Below are positions 19,087 to 28,753 of a stretch of DNA of 64,000 nt, piece by piece. The notes below the pieces were generated by a model. The model searched no databases, had not been told where the DNA came from, and saw nothing but the letters and a program-made list of their open reading frames with translations. This DNA is from Bradyrhizobium barranii subsp. barranii. Lineage in GTDB: Bacteria > Pseudomonadota > Alphaproteobacteria > Rhizobiales > Xanthobacteraceae. How positions within the stretch are numbered: the first letter of the stretch is position 1; the number at the start of each line of letters is the position of its first letter. Both the position numbers and the translations under genes were made by a program. The stretch covers positions 9,035,501-9,099,500 of the forward strand of contig NZ_CP086136.1 in NCBI RefSeq assembly GCF_017565645.3, written 5' to 3'.

Positions 19087-20315
19087 CAGAGCGCCTCCGG
19101 CCAAGGCTGAGCAACCTGCTTCAGCAGCGCGACGTCGGCCTTTGCGTAATAGGCCGTCGTGTCGATGCCGCGATGCCGAAGGACGAGGCCGATCTTGTCG
19201 AGCGGCACGCCATGGCGCAGCATCTCGGTCGCCGCGGTGTGCCGCAGAGTGTGGGCCCCTTTGACCGGCGCCACAATGTCGGCCCGCTTCATGATACGCT
19301 TGACCACCGACGAGATGCCGTCGCCTCGTCGGAATGGCCGGCTCGGCGCGATCGTGCGCAGGAACAAGACATCGTTCCGGCCGGTAGACGGCCGGCATTC
19401 GAGGTAGGCGGCGATCGCATCCCCGACGTCTTGCGGTAGCGGCAGCCGGACCTCGTAGCGCGACTTGCCGCAGACCCGTAGCGATCCCGTTTGCCACTCA
19501 ATATCCGCGAGACGCAGTTGCGCCACGTCACCGGCCCGCAGGCCGAGGCGCACCAACAAAAGTACGATCGCACGATCACGCCGGCGCCCACCGACGTCGC
19601 CGTCACAGACAGCGATCAGCCGGTCGACCTGCTCGGTCGACAGATACCGGGGCATGTCGGCAAGCTGCCAATGAGCGTAGGCTGGAACGGCGCCGTCGAG
19701 ACCTGCCTGACAACGGCCTGCGACTGCGAGATACCGCAGGAAGGCCCGCAGGCTCGTTGTCATCTTCTCGATCGTGCCACTCCCGCTATTGCTCGCCCGC
19801 TCCAGGAAGTAACTGCGGACATCGTTCGGCCTCCAGCCGTCCGGGTCAGATCGAAGATGCATCATCAGGCCCGCGGCGTCGCGGGCGTAGAGCCTGATGG
19901 TGGCATCGGATGCGCCGCGATGCTTGCGCAGCCACGTTTTGAAGTCGGCGACCAGCTGCGGCTCGGCGGGTGCTGCCGCCACCGCGGACCGGCAAAGGCC
20001 GAGCTCGACGAGGTGCCGACGAAAGAGCCTGGCACCGTAGATGGTGTGGTGGTTGCGCCGGCCGCCTTTGGCGCGTGGACACCGGCAAGTGCGCAGGTGC
20101 TCGCCGAACGCGGCGAGATCAACGTCCGTCAGGCCCGCGCCTTGCTCGGCCATAACATGACCGATGTGAGCCGCCGCTCGCAAATAGCGTACCGCTGTCT
20201 CGGGGCCATAGCCCTGCCGCTCCAGCGCCGCTGCAAACCCGTCAAGGTAAGGCCCGCTCGGCCCACTGCGCAGATGCCCCAGCATCTTCGCTGCCGAGAA
20301 GTACGTCTCCAACAT
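19086..20315 (-). CDS. RIT tyrosine recombinase, first gene of the trio
   Basis: 409 residues from ATG 20315 (MLETYFSAAKMLGHLRSG); 31 codons of upstream open frame read into the repeat region and are excluded. The catalytic domain shows Arg in RLGLRAGDVAQL, HTLRHTAATEML, the second His region VLRHRGIDTT and the Tyr in TAYYAKAD. Its stop overlaps the next start (ATGA at 19086), so the three genes are translationally coupled. In RIT elements all three recombinases are conserved, but how they divide the work is unknown. Confidence 0.85.
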   Translation of the reverse strand: MLETYFSAAKMLGHLRSGPSGPYLDGFAAALERQGYGPETAVRYLRAAAHIGHVMAEQGAGLTDVDLAAFGEHLRTCRCPRAKGGRRNHHTIYGARLFRRHLVELGLCRSAVAAAPAEPQLVADFKTWLRKHRGASDATIRLYARDAAGLMMHLRSDPDGWRPNDVRSYFLERASNSGSGTIEKMTTSLRAFLRYLAVAGRCQAGLDGAVPAYAHWQLADMPRYLSTEQVDRLIAVCDGDVGGRRRDRAIVLLLVRLGLRAGDVAQLRLADIEWQTGSLRVCGKSRYEVRLPLPQDVGDAIAAYLECRPSTGRNDVLFLRTIAPSRPFRRGDGISSVVKRIMKRADIVAPVKGAHTLRHTAATEMLRHGVPLDKIGLVLRHRGIDTTAYYAKADVALLKQVAQPWPEAL

Positions 20316-20460
20316 GTCCGTCTCCGTATGTGACCGGCCATCAGTGGCCGACCCAACGGGGCCGCACGAGCGACTTGTAATGGAGAGCTCGAGAGCGGCA
20401 ATCCACAAGAAAATACGGTGATCGCGATTGGCAGCTCCCCATTACTGGCTTTGCCCATAC

Positions 20461-20491
20461 GGCAGGTAATGGGTGATGCCCATTACCTGCC
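20461..20491. repeat. Perfect 13-bp-stem hairpin at the right RIT junction
   Basis: GGCAGGTAATGGG, a 5-base loop, then CCCATTACCTGCC. The stem ends in the CCTGCC shared with the left junction, and its inner part repeats the GTAATGGG motif of the RIT ends. It could be the recombinase binding site or crossover region; this is inference. Confidence 0.7.
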
Positions 20492-21914
20492 GCAACCGGC
20501 ACTGTCCGAAGTGTCAGGGGAGAGCCCGAGCCGCGTGGCTCGCCGCGCGTCAAGCTGACCTGCTTCCGGTTCCCTATTTCCACGTCGTCTTTACACTTCC
20601 CGCTCCGATCGCCGCGATCGCCTTTCAGAACAAGGCCATCGTTTATGCGATCCTGTTCAATGCCGCCGCCGAGGCAATGTCGACGCTCGCCGCCAATCCA
20701 CGCCGGCTCGGCGCCGGGATCGGCGTCGTCGCCGTCCTCCACACCTGGGGGCAGGCGCTGACGCACCATCCCCACGTCCACTGCGTCGTGCCGGGCGGCG
20801 GCCTCTCGCCCGATAGCGCGCACTGGATCGCCAGCCGACCAAACTTCTTCCTGGCCGTCAAACCGCTCGCCCGGCTGTTCAGACGCCTGTTCCTCGAACG
20901 TCTGACCGCCGCCTTCGACGCCGGCACCCTGAACTTCTTCGGCGATCTCGCATCCCTGGCCGAGCCTGCTGCCTTCGCAGCTCACCTCGTCGCTATGCGG
21001 CGCATTAGCTGGGTCGTCTACGCCAAACGGCCGTTCGGCGGCCCCGCGCAGGTGCTGGCCTATCTCGGCCGCTATACCCATCGCGTTGCAATCGCCAACA
21101 GCCGGCTCGTAGCCCTCGACGAGGATCACGTCGCCTTTACCTGGAAGGACTACCGCCAGAACGGCGCGACAAAGATCATGAAGCTCGAGGCCGACGAGTT
21201 CATCCGCCGCTTCCTTCTTCACACGCTGCCCGATGGCTTCCATCGCATCCGCCACTTCGGCTTCATGGCCAACGGCCATCGCGCTGCCAAACTCGCCCTT
21301 TGCCGCAAACTTCTCGATCGTGAGCGGACACCGCCAAACGATGGCAAGCCGTCGCCTGTGGATTCGGACGCTCTGACGTGGGCCAAGGTTCCCGCCTGTC
21401 CTGATTGTGGTGGCGTCATGCGCATCATCGAGCGCTTTCGACACAGCTTCAGTCGTTCCGGCGCTCCAACCCAATCGTTCCGGTGCGACACATCGTGAGC
21501 CAATTCATGCCGTGCACGAAGATCGTCATTCGTCATTATGATCCCATCGTCTCGATCATCGCAGACGCTGCCGAATCCGTGCGGCCAAACAGCGCGCCGG
21601 AAACTATTCGATGCAGCGGGCCATCGATCGCTACAGCCGGTAAAATGCTCTCTGTCTCAAGTTGCCGCCATTGCGCAACCAAAACGTCGCCGCGTCAGCT
21701 CCGCAGTCTGCCGATAGCAACCCGCGATCTCAAACTATCCCCATAGCCGCACCACCGTGCATATTCTCCCGCGCCTTCGTTCAATCCGGCTTCAATGAGG
21801 TCGCGTTATAAGCGCTTGCCGCGCCCTCGCGTGAGCGCGACCTCACAGAACCCTCCAGATTCCCGAATCAATTTTTCAATGATTCATGGGTGGTCGGCTC
21901 TTGGAGGGCTGACC

Positions 21915-22883
21915 ATGCCGGGATGGGAAGACGAACTCGAACGCTGGCTGATGCCGTTCTTGGACCGGCTGGGTCATAAGACCCGGCAGCGGATGTGTCC
22001 TCTGTATGTTGCGGGATTGATCGGTCCTGGCGATCGCAAGAGCGTTCAGCCGATGGCGGAACGCCTTGTCACGAGCAACTACGACCAGTTGCACCATTTC
22101 ATTGCCGACGGTGTCTGGGACGCGACGCCGCTGGAGACAGAGCTGCTCAACCAGGCGGACCGACTCGTCGGCGGCAGGGATGCGGTGCTGGTTATTGATG
22201 ACACCTCACTGCCGAAGAAGGGTGAGCGATCGGTCGGTGTTGCGGCGCAATACGCATCGGCTCTCGGTAAAACTGCAAATTGCCAAACGCTGGTGTCTTT
22301 AACGCTTGCGCGCGGCGAAGTGCCAGTGATGGTCGCGTTACGTCTCTTTCTGCCTGACAGCTGGACAAGCGACATGCCCCGTTTGAAGCGCGCTCGCGTG
22401 CCAATCGAACACCGAACGCCACGGTCCAAGCCGGAGATCGCTTTGGCCGAGATTGACCGCGCGATGGCAGCCAACATGCGCTTTGGATGTGTGCTGGCGG
22501 ATGCAGGATACGGCCTCAGCGCACCGTTTCGACAAGGGCTAACAGAGCGCGGGCTGGCCTGGGCGGTCGGTATCCCTCGGCACCAGAAAGTGTATCCCGT
22601 CGATGTGAAGCTCATTTGGCCGATCACCAAAGTCCGTGGCAAACCACGAAAGCACCACGTGCCCGATATCTTATCGATTGCGGCAGAACAAATGCTGGCC
22701 AGCGCCAAATGGAAAACCGTGAGTTGGCGTAGCGGGACGAAAGGTCGGCTCAAAGCCCGATTTGCTGCCCTCCGTGTCCGCACCGCCGACGGCCCTCCGC
22801 AGCGGATATGGGATAAAGGTCAGCAGCATCTCCCAGGCGACGAAGTCTGGCTCATTGGCGAGCAACGTGCCTCCGGGGAGAGC
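21915..22883 (+). pseudogene. IS701-family transposase, 3' end removed by IS3 insertion
   Basis: Starts MPGWEDELERWLMPFLDRLG, the usual IS701 opening; an upstream extension to 21795 is not needed. DDE landmarks are VLVIDDTSLPKKG (first Asp) and CVLADAGYGLS (second Asp). The frame enters the IS3 left end at 22884 (after GEQRASGES), so the C-terminal part with the catalytic Glu is lost. About 320 residues remain of roughly 400-450. Confidence 0.82.
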
Positions 22884-22971
22884 AGAGCTGGCCCCGCAAA
22901 TTCGGACAGTAGCTTGAGTGGATTTTCTGCCTGACAGCGGCGAGGATTCTTGCTGCGAATCAGGAGCGAAG

Positions 22972-23277
22972 ATGACGAAGAAGAGCCGCCGGACGCATTC
23001 TCCGGCATTCAAGGCGAAGGTTGCTTTGGCTGCGGTCAAAGGCGACAAGACACTGGCGGAGCTGGCGCAACTGTTTGATGTTCATCCGAACCAGATCACG
23101 ATCTGGAAAAACCAGCTCCTGGAAGGCGCCGCCGGCGTGTTTGGGCATGACAAGACATCGGCCGAGACGCCGGTCGATTTGAAGGCGTTACATGCCAAGA
23201 TCGGCGAGCTGGCGTTGGAAAACGATTTTTTGTCCGGCGCGCTCACCAAGGCGGGCCTGCTGAGCGCAAAGCGATGA
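22972..23277 (+). CDS. IS3 OrfA (helix-turn-helix transposase subunit)
   Basis: 101 residues from the ATG at 22972 (MTKKSRRTHSPAFKAKVALAA), preceded by AGGAG. The HTH spans LAELAQLFDVHPNQITIWKNQLLEG, followed by a short leucine-zipper-like tail. Its stop overlaps the orfB ATG (ATGA at 23274), so orfB can be made by coupling as well as by a frameshift fusion. Confidence 0.88.
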   Translation: MTKKSRRTHSPAFKAKVALAAVKGDKTLAELAQLFDVHPNQITIWKNQLLEGAAGVFGHDKTSAETPVDLKALHAKIGELALENDFLSGALTKAGLLSAKR

Positions 23278-24101
23278 TCGACCGCGATCATGATCTTTCT
23301 ATCGTGCGCCAGGCGAAGGTCCTGAAGCTGGCTCGCAGCACGGTCTACTATGAACCTCGGCCAGTTTCGGCCGAGGACCTTGCCTTGATGCGTCGGCTCG
23401 ATGAGCTGCATCTCGATTATCCCTTCGCGGGAGCGCGTATGCTGCGATCGTTGCTGCGGCGGGAGGGCGTATACGCCGGTCGCCGCCACATCGCGACGCT
23501 GATGAAGCGCATGGGGATCGAGGCGGTCTATCGTCGCCCGAACACGAGCAAGCCGGCTCCGGGTCACAAGATCTACCCGTACCTGTTGCGCGGATTGAAG
23601 ATCGAGCGGCCCGACCATGCGTGGGCAATGGACATCACCTACATTCCGATGCGGCGTGGCTTCGTCTATCTCGCGGCGGTCGTCGATGTGTTCAGCCGAC
23701 GGGTCCTGGCCCATCGCGTCTCGATCACAATGGAGGCGGCCTTCTGCGTCGAAGCGGTCCAGGAGGCGTTGGCGAAGCACGGCAGGCCCGAGATTTTCAA
23801 CACGGATCAGGGCAGCCAGTTCACCAGCCTCGAGTTCACCGATGTGCTGCTGGACGCGAAGATCGCCATCAGCATGGACGGCAAGGGCGCCTGGCGCGAC
23901 AACGTGTTTGTCGAGCGGCTCTGGCGCACGGTCAAATACGAAGAAGTTTATCTCCGCGCCTACGACAGCGTGTCCGAGGCGCGAGCGTCAATTGCCAAGT
24001 ATCTGGCCTTCTACAATCAGGGACGCCCTCACTCGAGCCTTGACGGGCGCACGCCCGACGAGGCTTACTTCGGCACGCAAGCTATGGTGATGGCCGCATG
24101 A
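23274..24101 (+). CDS. IS3 OrfB transposase catalytic subunit
   Basis: 275 residues. The DDE integrase core (rve) is complete: first Asp in WAMDITYIP, second Asp in FNTDQGSQFTS, and Glu in the VERLWRTVKYEE segment, followed by YNQGRPHSSLDGRTPDEAY. An HTH_21-type N-terminal region (residues 1-70) is present. Intact and probably active. Confidence 0.9.
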   Translation: MIDRDHDLSIVRQAKVLKLARSTVYYEPRPVSAEDLALMRRLDELHLDYPFAGARMLRSLLRREGVYAGRRHIATLMKRMGIEAVYRRPNTSKPAPGHKIYPYLLRGLKIERPDHAWAMDITYIPMRRGFVYLAAVVDVFSRRVLAHRVSITMEAAFCVEAVQEALAKHGRPEIFNTDQGSQFTSLEFTDVLLDAKIAISMDGKGAWRDNVFVERLWRTVKYEEVYLRAYDSVSEARASIAKYLAFYNQGRPHSSLDGRTPDEAYFGTQAMVMAA

Positions 24102-24371
24102 CCGTCGCCGACGGTTTTGTCGTCGCTCTGGTCGGGCTACGCCCTCCCGACGCAACGACAAAACCGTAAAGCCCCGCGTTCAGCATAACCCGGCAGGAAT
24201 CCACTTAAATCCAGCGGGGCGCTGTCCAAACAACCGGGGCCAGCTCTATAACGACCTCGTCCAGATGCCATTTGTGCGGATTTCACGGATCGTGAGCATC
24301 GATTTCGCGCGATCGTGAGCACTGAATTCAGACGATCGTGAGCAGCCCGCTACGGCCGATGGGAGATAGAG

Positions 24372-25133
24372 TCAGTGTTCTGGTTGGCCGTCAAGGGTGA
24401 TGGTTTTGGCGCTGCGTTTTCGCATGCTTTCTCCGGTGAGCTGGAGGCGGTGGGCGTTGTGGACGAGGCGATCGAGAATGGCGTCGGCGACCGTGGGGTC
24501 CCCAATGGCTCCATGCCAGGTGTCCACGGGGAGCTGACTTGTGACGATGGTGGATGCGCGGCCATGGCGGTCCTCGAGGATTTCGAGCAGATCGCGGCGT
24601 TCCGCGGCGGTGAGCACCGATAGTCCCCAATCATCCAAAATCAGAAGCTGAGCGCGGCCGAGGCTTTTGAGGAGCCGAGCGTAACGTCCGTCTCCGCGCG
24701 CGAGCGCGAGCGCCTCGAACAGCCTTGGAACGCGATGATAGAGGACTGATCGGTTGTCGCGGCAGGCCTTGTGGCCGAGCGCGCAGGCTAACCAACTTTT
24801 GCCCAGGCCGGTTGCCCCGGTGACGAGCAAATTCTCGTGGCGATCGATCCAGCGACCTTCGACGAGTTTGGCGAAAACGGCGCGGTCGATGCCCCGCGGG
24901 GTGCGCAGATCGACGTCCTCGACGCAAGCAGTCTGGCGCAGTGCGGCGATCTTGAGGCGCGTGGTGAGCCGCCTGGTGTCGCGTTCGGCGGCTTCGCGGT
25001 CGACCAACAGGCCGATGCGATCTTCGAACGGCAGGGCTTCGAGATCGGGCGATCGGCGCTGCTCCTCGAAGGCCTTGGCCATTCCGGTCAGGCCAAGCTC
25101 GATCAGCCGTTCGTGGGTTGGGTGGTTAAGCAT
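24372..25133 (-). CDS. istB: IS21 helper ATPase IstB
   Basis: 253 residues, DnaA/DnaC-like AAA+ ATPase that assists IstA in target capture. Walker A is GATGLGKSW (about 107-115), Walker B LLILDDWGL (about 160-168). Located downstream of istA with an 18-base gap. Identical in reading to the copy at 54958-55719. Confidence 0.92.
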   Translation of the reverse strand: MLNHPTHERLIELGLTGMAKAFEEQRRSPDLEALPFEDRIGLLVDREAAERDTRRLTTRLKIAALRQTACVEDVDLRTPRGIDRAVFAKLVEGRWIDRHENLLVTGATGLGKSWLACALGHKACRDNRSVLYHRVPRLFEALALARGDGRYARLLKSLGRAQLLILDDWGLSVLTAAERRDLLEILEDRHGRASTIVTSQLPVDTWHGAIGDPTVADAILDRLVHNAHRLQLTGESMRKRSAKTITLDGQPEH

Positions 25134-25151
25134 GCCGGGTCTCTCCTTGCT

Positions 25152-26693
25152 TCAGTGGAAGTAGTCGCGTCCGCGGATATTGCCGTGGCGCAGGGGCTGG
25201 TGCTCGAAAGATTCGTCGAAGAACGTGCGATCGAGGCCGTTCTGGAGGATCGATCTAATCGAGGCGACGGAGCGCGCCTTGATGAGGATGCCCCTCCGGC
25301 AGGCTGCGTCGAGGCGTTCGGCGCCGTAGCTTTTGACGAGCGCCAGAATGCCAAGGCAGGTTCGAAAGCCTTGTTCTGGATGGGGCCGGGCGTCGATCAC
25401 GGCCTGGAAAAACGCTGCTGTCGAAGGACCGATCCGCTCGCCGGCGGCGATCACCGCGGCGGGGGTCCATTTGCCGTAGCGGCGATGGGCGCTCGGCATG
25501 TGGTCGGCGATGGTGGTGTGTCCGCGTCGGTTGGGCGCGCGGGCATGGCTGGCGATCCGCTGGCCCTTGTGGAAGATCTCGACCGTCCGATCGTCGATAC
25601 GGGCATCGACCAGCTCGCCAATCAGACGATACGGCGCGGAGTACCAATGGCCGTCGACCTCGACATGATAATCGGGAGCGAGGCGGCAGCGCTTCCAGCG
25701 TGCGAAGGCATAAGGCTGATCTGGCAGCGGGGTTAGCTTGGGTTTGTCGAGTTCGGCAAACAGTTCGGCGCGGCTTGAGCCGAAGCCACGCATTTGACGA
25801 GCATTGAGTTCGTCGACGAGTGTCTTGATGGCGGCGTTGAGCTCGGCCCGGGAAAAGAAGCGCTGATTGCGCAGCCGGGCCAGAATCCAGCGCTGGGCGA
25901 TTTGCACCGCGACCTCGACCTTCGCCTTGTCTTTTGGGCGCCGCGGCCGTGCGGCGAGAATGGCCGTGCCGTAATGGCTCGCCATCTCGGCATAAGTGCG
26001 ATTGAGGCCGGGATCGTAGCGGTCGGGGTTGCTGACGGCGGCTTTGAGGTTGTCGCAGACCACGAACGTCGGCGTTCCGCTCAAAAACGTGAACAAGTTG
26101 ACGTGGGCCCGGATCCAGTCGGCCAAGCTCTCGCTGGGGCAGGCCTCGGCGTAGGTGTAGTTCGAAGCGCCCATCGCCGCGACGAACAGCTTCATCGGCT
26201 GCACTTCCCCGGTCAGCGGATCGACGATGTCGATGGTGTCGCCGGCGAAATCCACGAACACCTTCTCGCCGCCCAGATGAATCTGCCGCATCGAAGGTCG
26301 GACCCGCCCCTTCCAGGCCTCGTAGGTAGTGCAGAACCACGTGTACCCGAAACCGTCGGGATTAACGGCGCGATACTCCTCCCAGAGCAGGCGACGGGTT
26401 ACGTTGCGCCGGCGGAGCTCTTTATCGATGTAGCTCCAGTCGGGCACCGGCCGCTGCGGGCTCTGAGACGCTGGTCGTGGGGCCGGGAAAAGCAAAAGCT
26501 CCAGGTCTTCATCGGTCATTCCCTCCGGAAGCGGCCAGCTCAACCCAGCAGAGCGGGCGCGGCTCAGGTAGCTGTGCACAACGCCGTTGCTGACGCCCAC
26601 GCTCCGCGCGATGGCCCGCTCTGGCAGGCCTTGAAAATGTTTTAACCGAAGGACTTCCTTGATCCGGCGCATCGACAATCTCTGGGTAGGCAT
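25152..26693 (-). CDS. istA: IS21 transposase IstA
   Basis: 513 residues. N-terminal HTH (LPERAIARSVGVSNGVVHSYLSRAR), then a DDE core with Asp in KVFVDFAGDTID and Asp in FVVCDNLKAAV; the Glu falls in the segment KDKAKVEVAVQ. A C-terminal beta-barrel-like domain (HVEVDGHWYSAPYRLIGE) follows. Intact. Confidence 0.92.
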   Translation of the reverse strand: MPTQRLSMRRIKEVLRLKHFQGLPERAIARSVGVSNGVVHSYLSRARSAGLSWPLPEGMTDEDLELLLFPAPRPASQSPQRPVPDWSYIDKELRRRNVTRRLLWEEYRAVNPDGFGYTWFCTTYEAWKGRVRPSMRQIHLGGEKVFVDFAGDTIDIVDPLTGEVQPMKLFVAAMGASNYTYAEACPSESLADWIRAHVNLFTFLSGTPTFVVCDNLKAAVSNPDRYDPGLNRTYAEMASHYGTAILAARPRRPKDKAKVEVAVQIAQRWILARLRNQRFFSRAELNAAIKTLVDELNARQMRGFGSSRAELFAELDKPKLTPLPDQPYAFARWKRCRLAPDYHVEVDGHWYSAPYRLIGELVDARIDDRTVEIFHKGQRIASHARAPNRRGHTTIADHMPSAHRRYGKWTPAAVIAAGERIGPSTAAFFQAVIDARPHPEQGFRTCLGILALVKSYGAERLDAACRRGILIKARSVASIRSILQNGLDRTFFDESFEHQPLRHGNIRGRDYFH

Positions 26694-26866
26694 TGGACTT
26701 CCTCGTTAACCACGAGGTCATCCCTAAGCCGGTTGAGTTGTCGGCCGAAGCGCTGCAAGGCTCCGAAAGCCTTGCTCACGATCCCGCGAAATCGTTGCTC
26801 ACGATCGTCTGAAATCTCTGCTCACGATCCCCTGAAATCCGCGCTCACGATCCCGCGAAACGCGCA

Positions 26867-27790
26867 GCCATTTGTAACCGCGAGCGGAAGCGCGCTGGCG
26901 GATGCGATCGGAGAACGCCTTTGCCATGGTCGGTGTTGTAAATCTCCGGCGTGCCGTACGTCGCCGCGCCTCGTCCAGAGCCGCCACGCAGAATGAGACG
27001 TCCATCGTATTCGACAGCCGCCACGCCAGAACCGCACGGCTCGCTCAGTCGATGATGGCGACGAGATAGAGAAAGCCGCGGCCGATGGGCAGATACGTGA
27101 TGTCGGCCGCCCACACCTGGTTCGGCCGGTCGATCGTTCATGTTGCGCAGCAGATCGGGACAGAGATCTTGTGGCCCGGCGCCGGCTTTGTCGTGTTCGG
27201 CTTCGGTCCCAGCGCGGCGATGCCCATCTTGCGCATCAACTGTTGCACGCGCTTGCGATTGACCGCAAGCCCCTCAGCCTCAGCATCGCGGTCATTCGCC
27301 GCGAGCCCAGGAATGGCCAGGCGGTGATCAGCTCGTCGATCCGCTGCATCAGGGCAAGGTCGTTGAATTGGCCGGCTGTAGCGGCCGGTAGACGCTAGAA
27401 CGGGCGATGCCGAGCAACATGCATTGCCGACGGATCGACAGCGCCTGGTCGACGCGCTCGAGCATTCCTCGACGGTCCGGCGTGCTCATCTTCCGGACCT
27501 CCGCGCTAAAAACTCGCGCTCGACCGTCAGTTTGTCCGATCTTGGCGTGCAGCTTCTCGATCTCGCGTTCGCGCGTTTCCTTCGCTCTCGCGCCCGACAC
27601 CCACGTCAAAAGCCGGGCCGCCTGGTCCAGCAGCTGCTTCTTCCAAGCATAGATCTGGTTCGGTGAACCTCATAGCGCTGGGCCAGATCGGCAGCCGTCG
27701 CCTGCTCCCGCACCGCTTCCAGTGCGATCTTTGCCTTCAACACCGCGTCGATCTTCCGTCGCGTCTTCTTCGTCATCATGCCCTCCGTCG
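26867..27790 (-). pseudogene. IS6 scrap joined to a degenerate IS3-family element
   Basis: Directly right of IS21, the minus strand reads KAFSDRIRQRASARG (IS6 transposase), then changes near 26940 into IS3-type OrfB pieces. These are EIYNTDHG, a HHVSAHRPRLSLSRR shadow of an ADITYLPIGRGFLYL-like segment, MLLGIARSSVYRPL, RKMSTPDRRGMLERVD and REREIEKLHAKIG. The OrfA start KKTRRKIDAVLKAKIALEAVREQ lies near 27770. Several frame changes make it non-functional. Confidence 0.7.
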
Positions 27791-27849
27791 ATCAAACGGA
27801 GCGGCCCTTTTCCAACCTGGCCTCTCGTCCCAAAACCGGTGTCCATTTC

Positions 27850-28070
27850 AGGGCACCATTCGCCGGGTCACGCGCAACGTCAAACGCCGGCGGGATGCCG
27901 GTATGACCTTGCGATGGGTCGCGGCCGGCATGATCGAGGCCAACAAGGGTTTCCGATGATTGAAGGCGCATAAGAAATCGTCGGTTCTGCGTGCGGCCCT
28001 TCAAGCTCACCACGATCGCATGACGATCAAGCCCGTTGCCCACGTCACGAGCGCGGCGCTCAACAGCGAT
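27850..28070 (+). pseudogene. IS256-like transposase, C-terminal scrap
   Basis: The plus-strand reading RNVKRRRDAGMTLRWVAAGMIEANKGFRRLKAHKK resembles the C-terminal end of Mutator/IS256-type transposases in rhizobia. No start and no catalytic residues. Family assignment is tentative. Confidence 0.5.
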
Positions 28071-28589
28071 CGGGACATCTCCCGCTACCTTCGCTCACGA
28101 AAGGCCGCGCAGCGGGCATTGATCGTTCTCACCCAACTCGGCGAGGTGCGGAATGGCCCGTTTCAAGAACAGTGCCGAAAGTTCGGTGGTGATGCGAAAA
28201 TCCAAAATTGCGTATTTCGCTCGCTATTTCTTTGAGCTTGTGAAAAACGGGCGCACTGCAAGGTAGGAGCAGCGGCACAGCTTTCGTCCGTTAGAATTGC
28301 TGGTCGTCCCACGACATGTTTCTCTCCTCGGGGGATTGCGAACGAAGATCGAGGGCGACTAGGCGAAGAGTCCACTTCTCGACGTCGCCCCCGCAACAAA
28401 CCACCCAGCCCCCGACGGGCTGCCCACGCAGCGTGAGCATTGTGCGAATCGATTTTCGTCCGGTGCGATCAGCTCCACATGTTTGCTAGGGAGCTGTCGC
28501 ATTGCCTGGCCGAAAATGTTCCTGAACTGAGTTGTTGCCTCACGTAATTTTCTCTCCACCGCTGGTAGCGCCAGATCCGTCACCTTTGA

Positions 28590-28665
28590 TTGTTCTCGCA
28601 GCGGCTCCAAGGCTATCTTTGCCTTCAGCGCTGCTTCGATTTTCCGTCTCGTTCTTCTTCATGGT
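28590..28665 (-). pseudogene. IS3-type OrfA start scrap
   Basis: The minus strand from ATG 28663 reads MKKNE and, after one frame change, IEAALKAKIALEPLREQSKVTDLA, the usual OrfA opening. It ends in unrelated sequence. The neighbouring 28071-28589 shows no gene. Confidence 0.6.
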
Positions 28666-28753
28666 CTCCGTTTATCAAAACAAAACGGCATCCGCACCAT
28701 CTGAGCCGCCGGTCCAAAATCCGAGGCCACTTCACCTCACCGACCGTGGGTAC

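Larger units (their letters stand above)
17115..20485 (-). mobile_element. RIT element (recombinases in trio)
   Basis: Three overlapping minus-strand tyrosine recombinase genes are flanked by a perfect 28-bp inverted repeat (17116-17143 and 20432-20459; core TATGGGCAAAGCCAG). A second internal inverted pair lies at 17187-17198 and 20377-20388 (GCTCTCCATTAC). CCTGCC occurs at both junctions (17109-17114 and 20486-20491). This is the architecture described for RIT elements. The insertion is in the IS91 transposase gene, and its removal with one CCTGCC restores the frame. Confidence 0.88.
16871..21498 (+). pseudogene. IS91-family HUH/Y1 transposase gene, split by the RIT element
   Basis: The exon-like parts are 16871-17114 and 20492-21498. 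Joined they total 1251 bases, an open frame of 416 residues. The junction reads CDDCGTTRVAYNSC then RNRHCPKCQG, restoring the zinc-finger start of IS91 transposases. The HUH motif HHPHVHC lies in the 3' part, as does the Tyr context YLGRYTHRVAI. As found, the gene is interrupted: the first part ends shortly inside RIT, and the second could start only at an internal ATG (20473) that lacks the N-terminal zinc finger. Confidence 0.88.
15870..21790 (+). mobile_element. IS91-type element (integrase plus HUH transposase) carrying a RIT insertion
   Basis: The unit comprises a tyrosine integrase (16014-16874) and a Y1/HUH transposase split by RIT (16871-17114 and 20492-21498). The left limit is placed where C-methyltransferase homology ends. 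The right limit is approximate, near the GC-rich inverted sequence at about 21820. IS91 elements lack terminal inverted repeats and duplications, so the ends cannot be set precisely. Positions 21499-21914 hold no other gene. Confidence 0.65.
22884..24247 (+). mobile_element. IS3-family element, copy 1, complete (1364 bp)
   Basis: Imperfect terminal inverted repeats start AGAGCTGGCCCCG and end CGGGGCCAGCTCT. The element carries intact orfA and orfB. The same element occurs at 41211-45743 with only isolated differences seen (for example A/G at 23078 versus 41398). No target duplication is apparent (AGC left, ATA right), suggesting later rearrangement at one side. Confidence 0.9.
24275..26866 (-). 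mobile_element. IS21-family element, copy 1 (2592 bp)
   Basis: The ends are TG at 24275 and CA at 26866, flanked by the 8-bp duplication GCCATTTG (24267-24274 and 26867-26874). The motif GATCGTGAGC is repeated three times inside the left end and four times, inverted, inside the right end; these are the multiple IstA-binding sites typical of IS21. The target was an IS6-family transposase remnant, since the flanks join to read DRIRQRASARGYKWHLDEV on the minus strand. Confidence 0.92.

Noticed and set aside
18187..19497. 438-residue reading of the second RIT recombinase
   Set aside because: The first 137 residues are an out-of-frame reading of the first recombinase; the coupled ATG at 19086 fits better.
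25423..26645. Long plus-strand frames antisense to istA
   Set aside because: Shadows of istA; the same shadow appears at the second IS21 copy.
26760..26866. Tandem GCTCACGATC motifs that look like a small repeat array
   Set aside because: They are the multiple transposase-binding sites at the IS21 end, repeated in both copies, not a CRISPR array.
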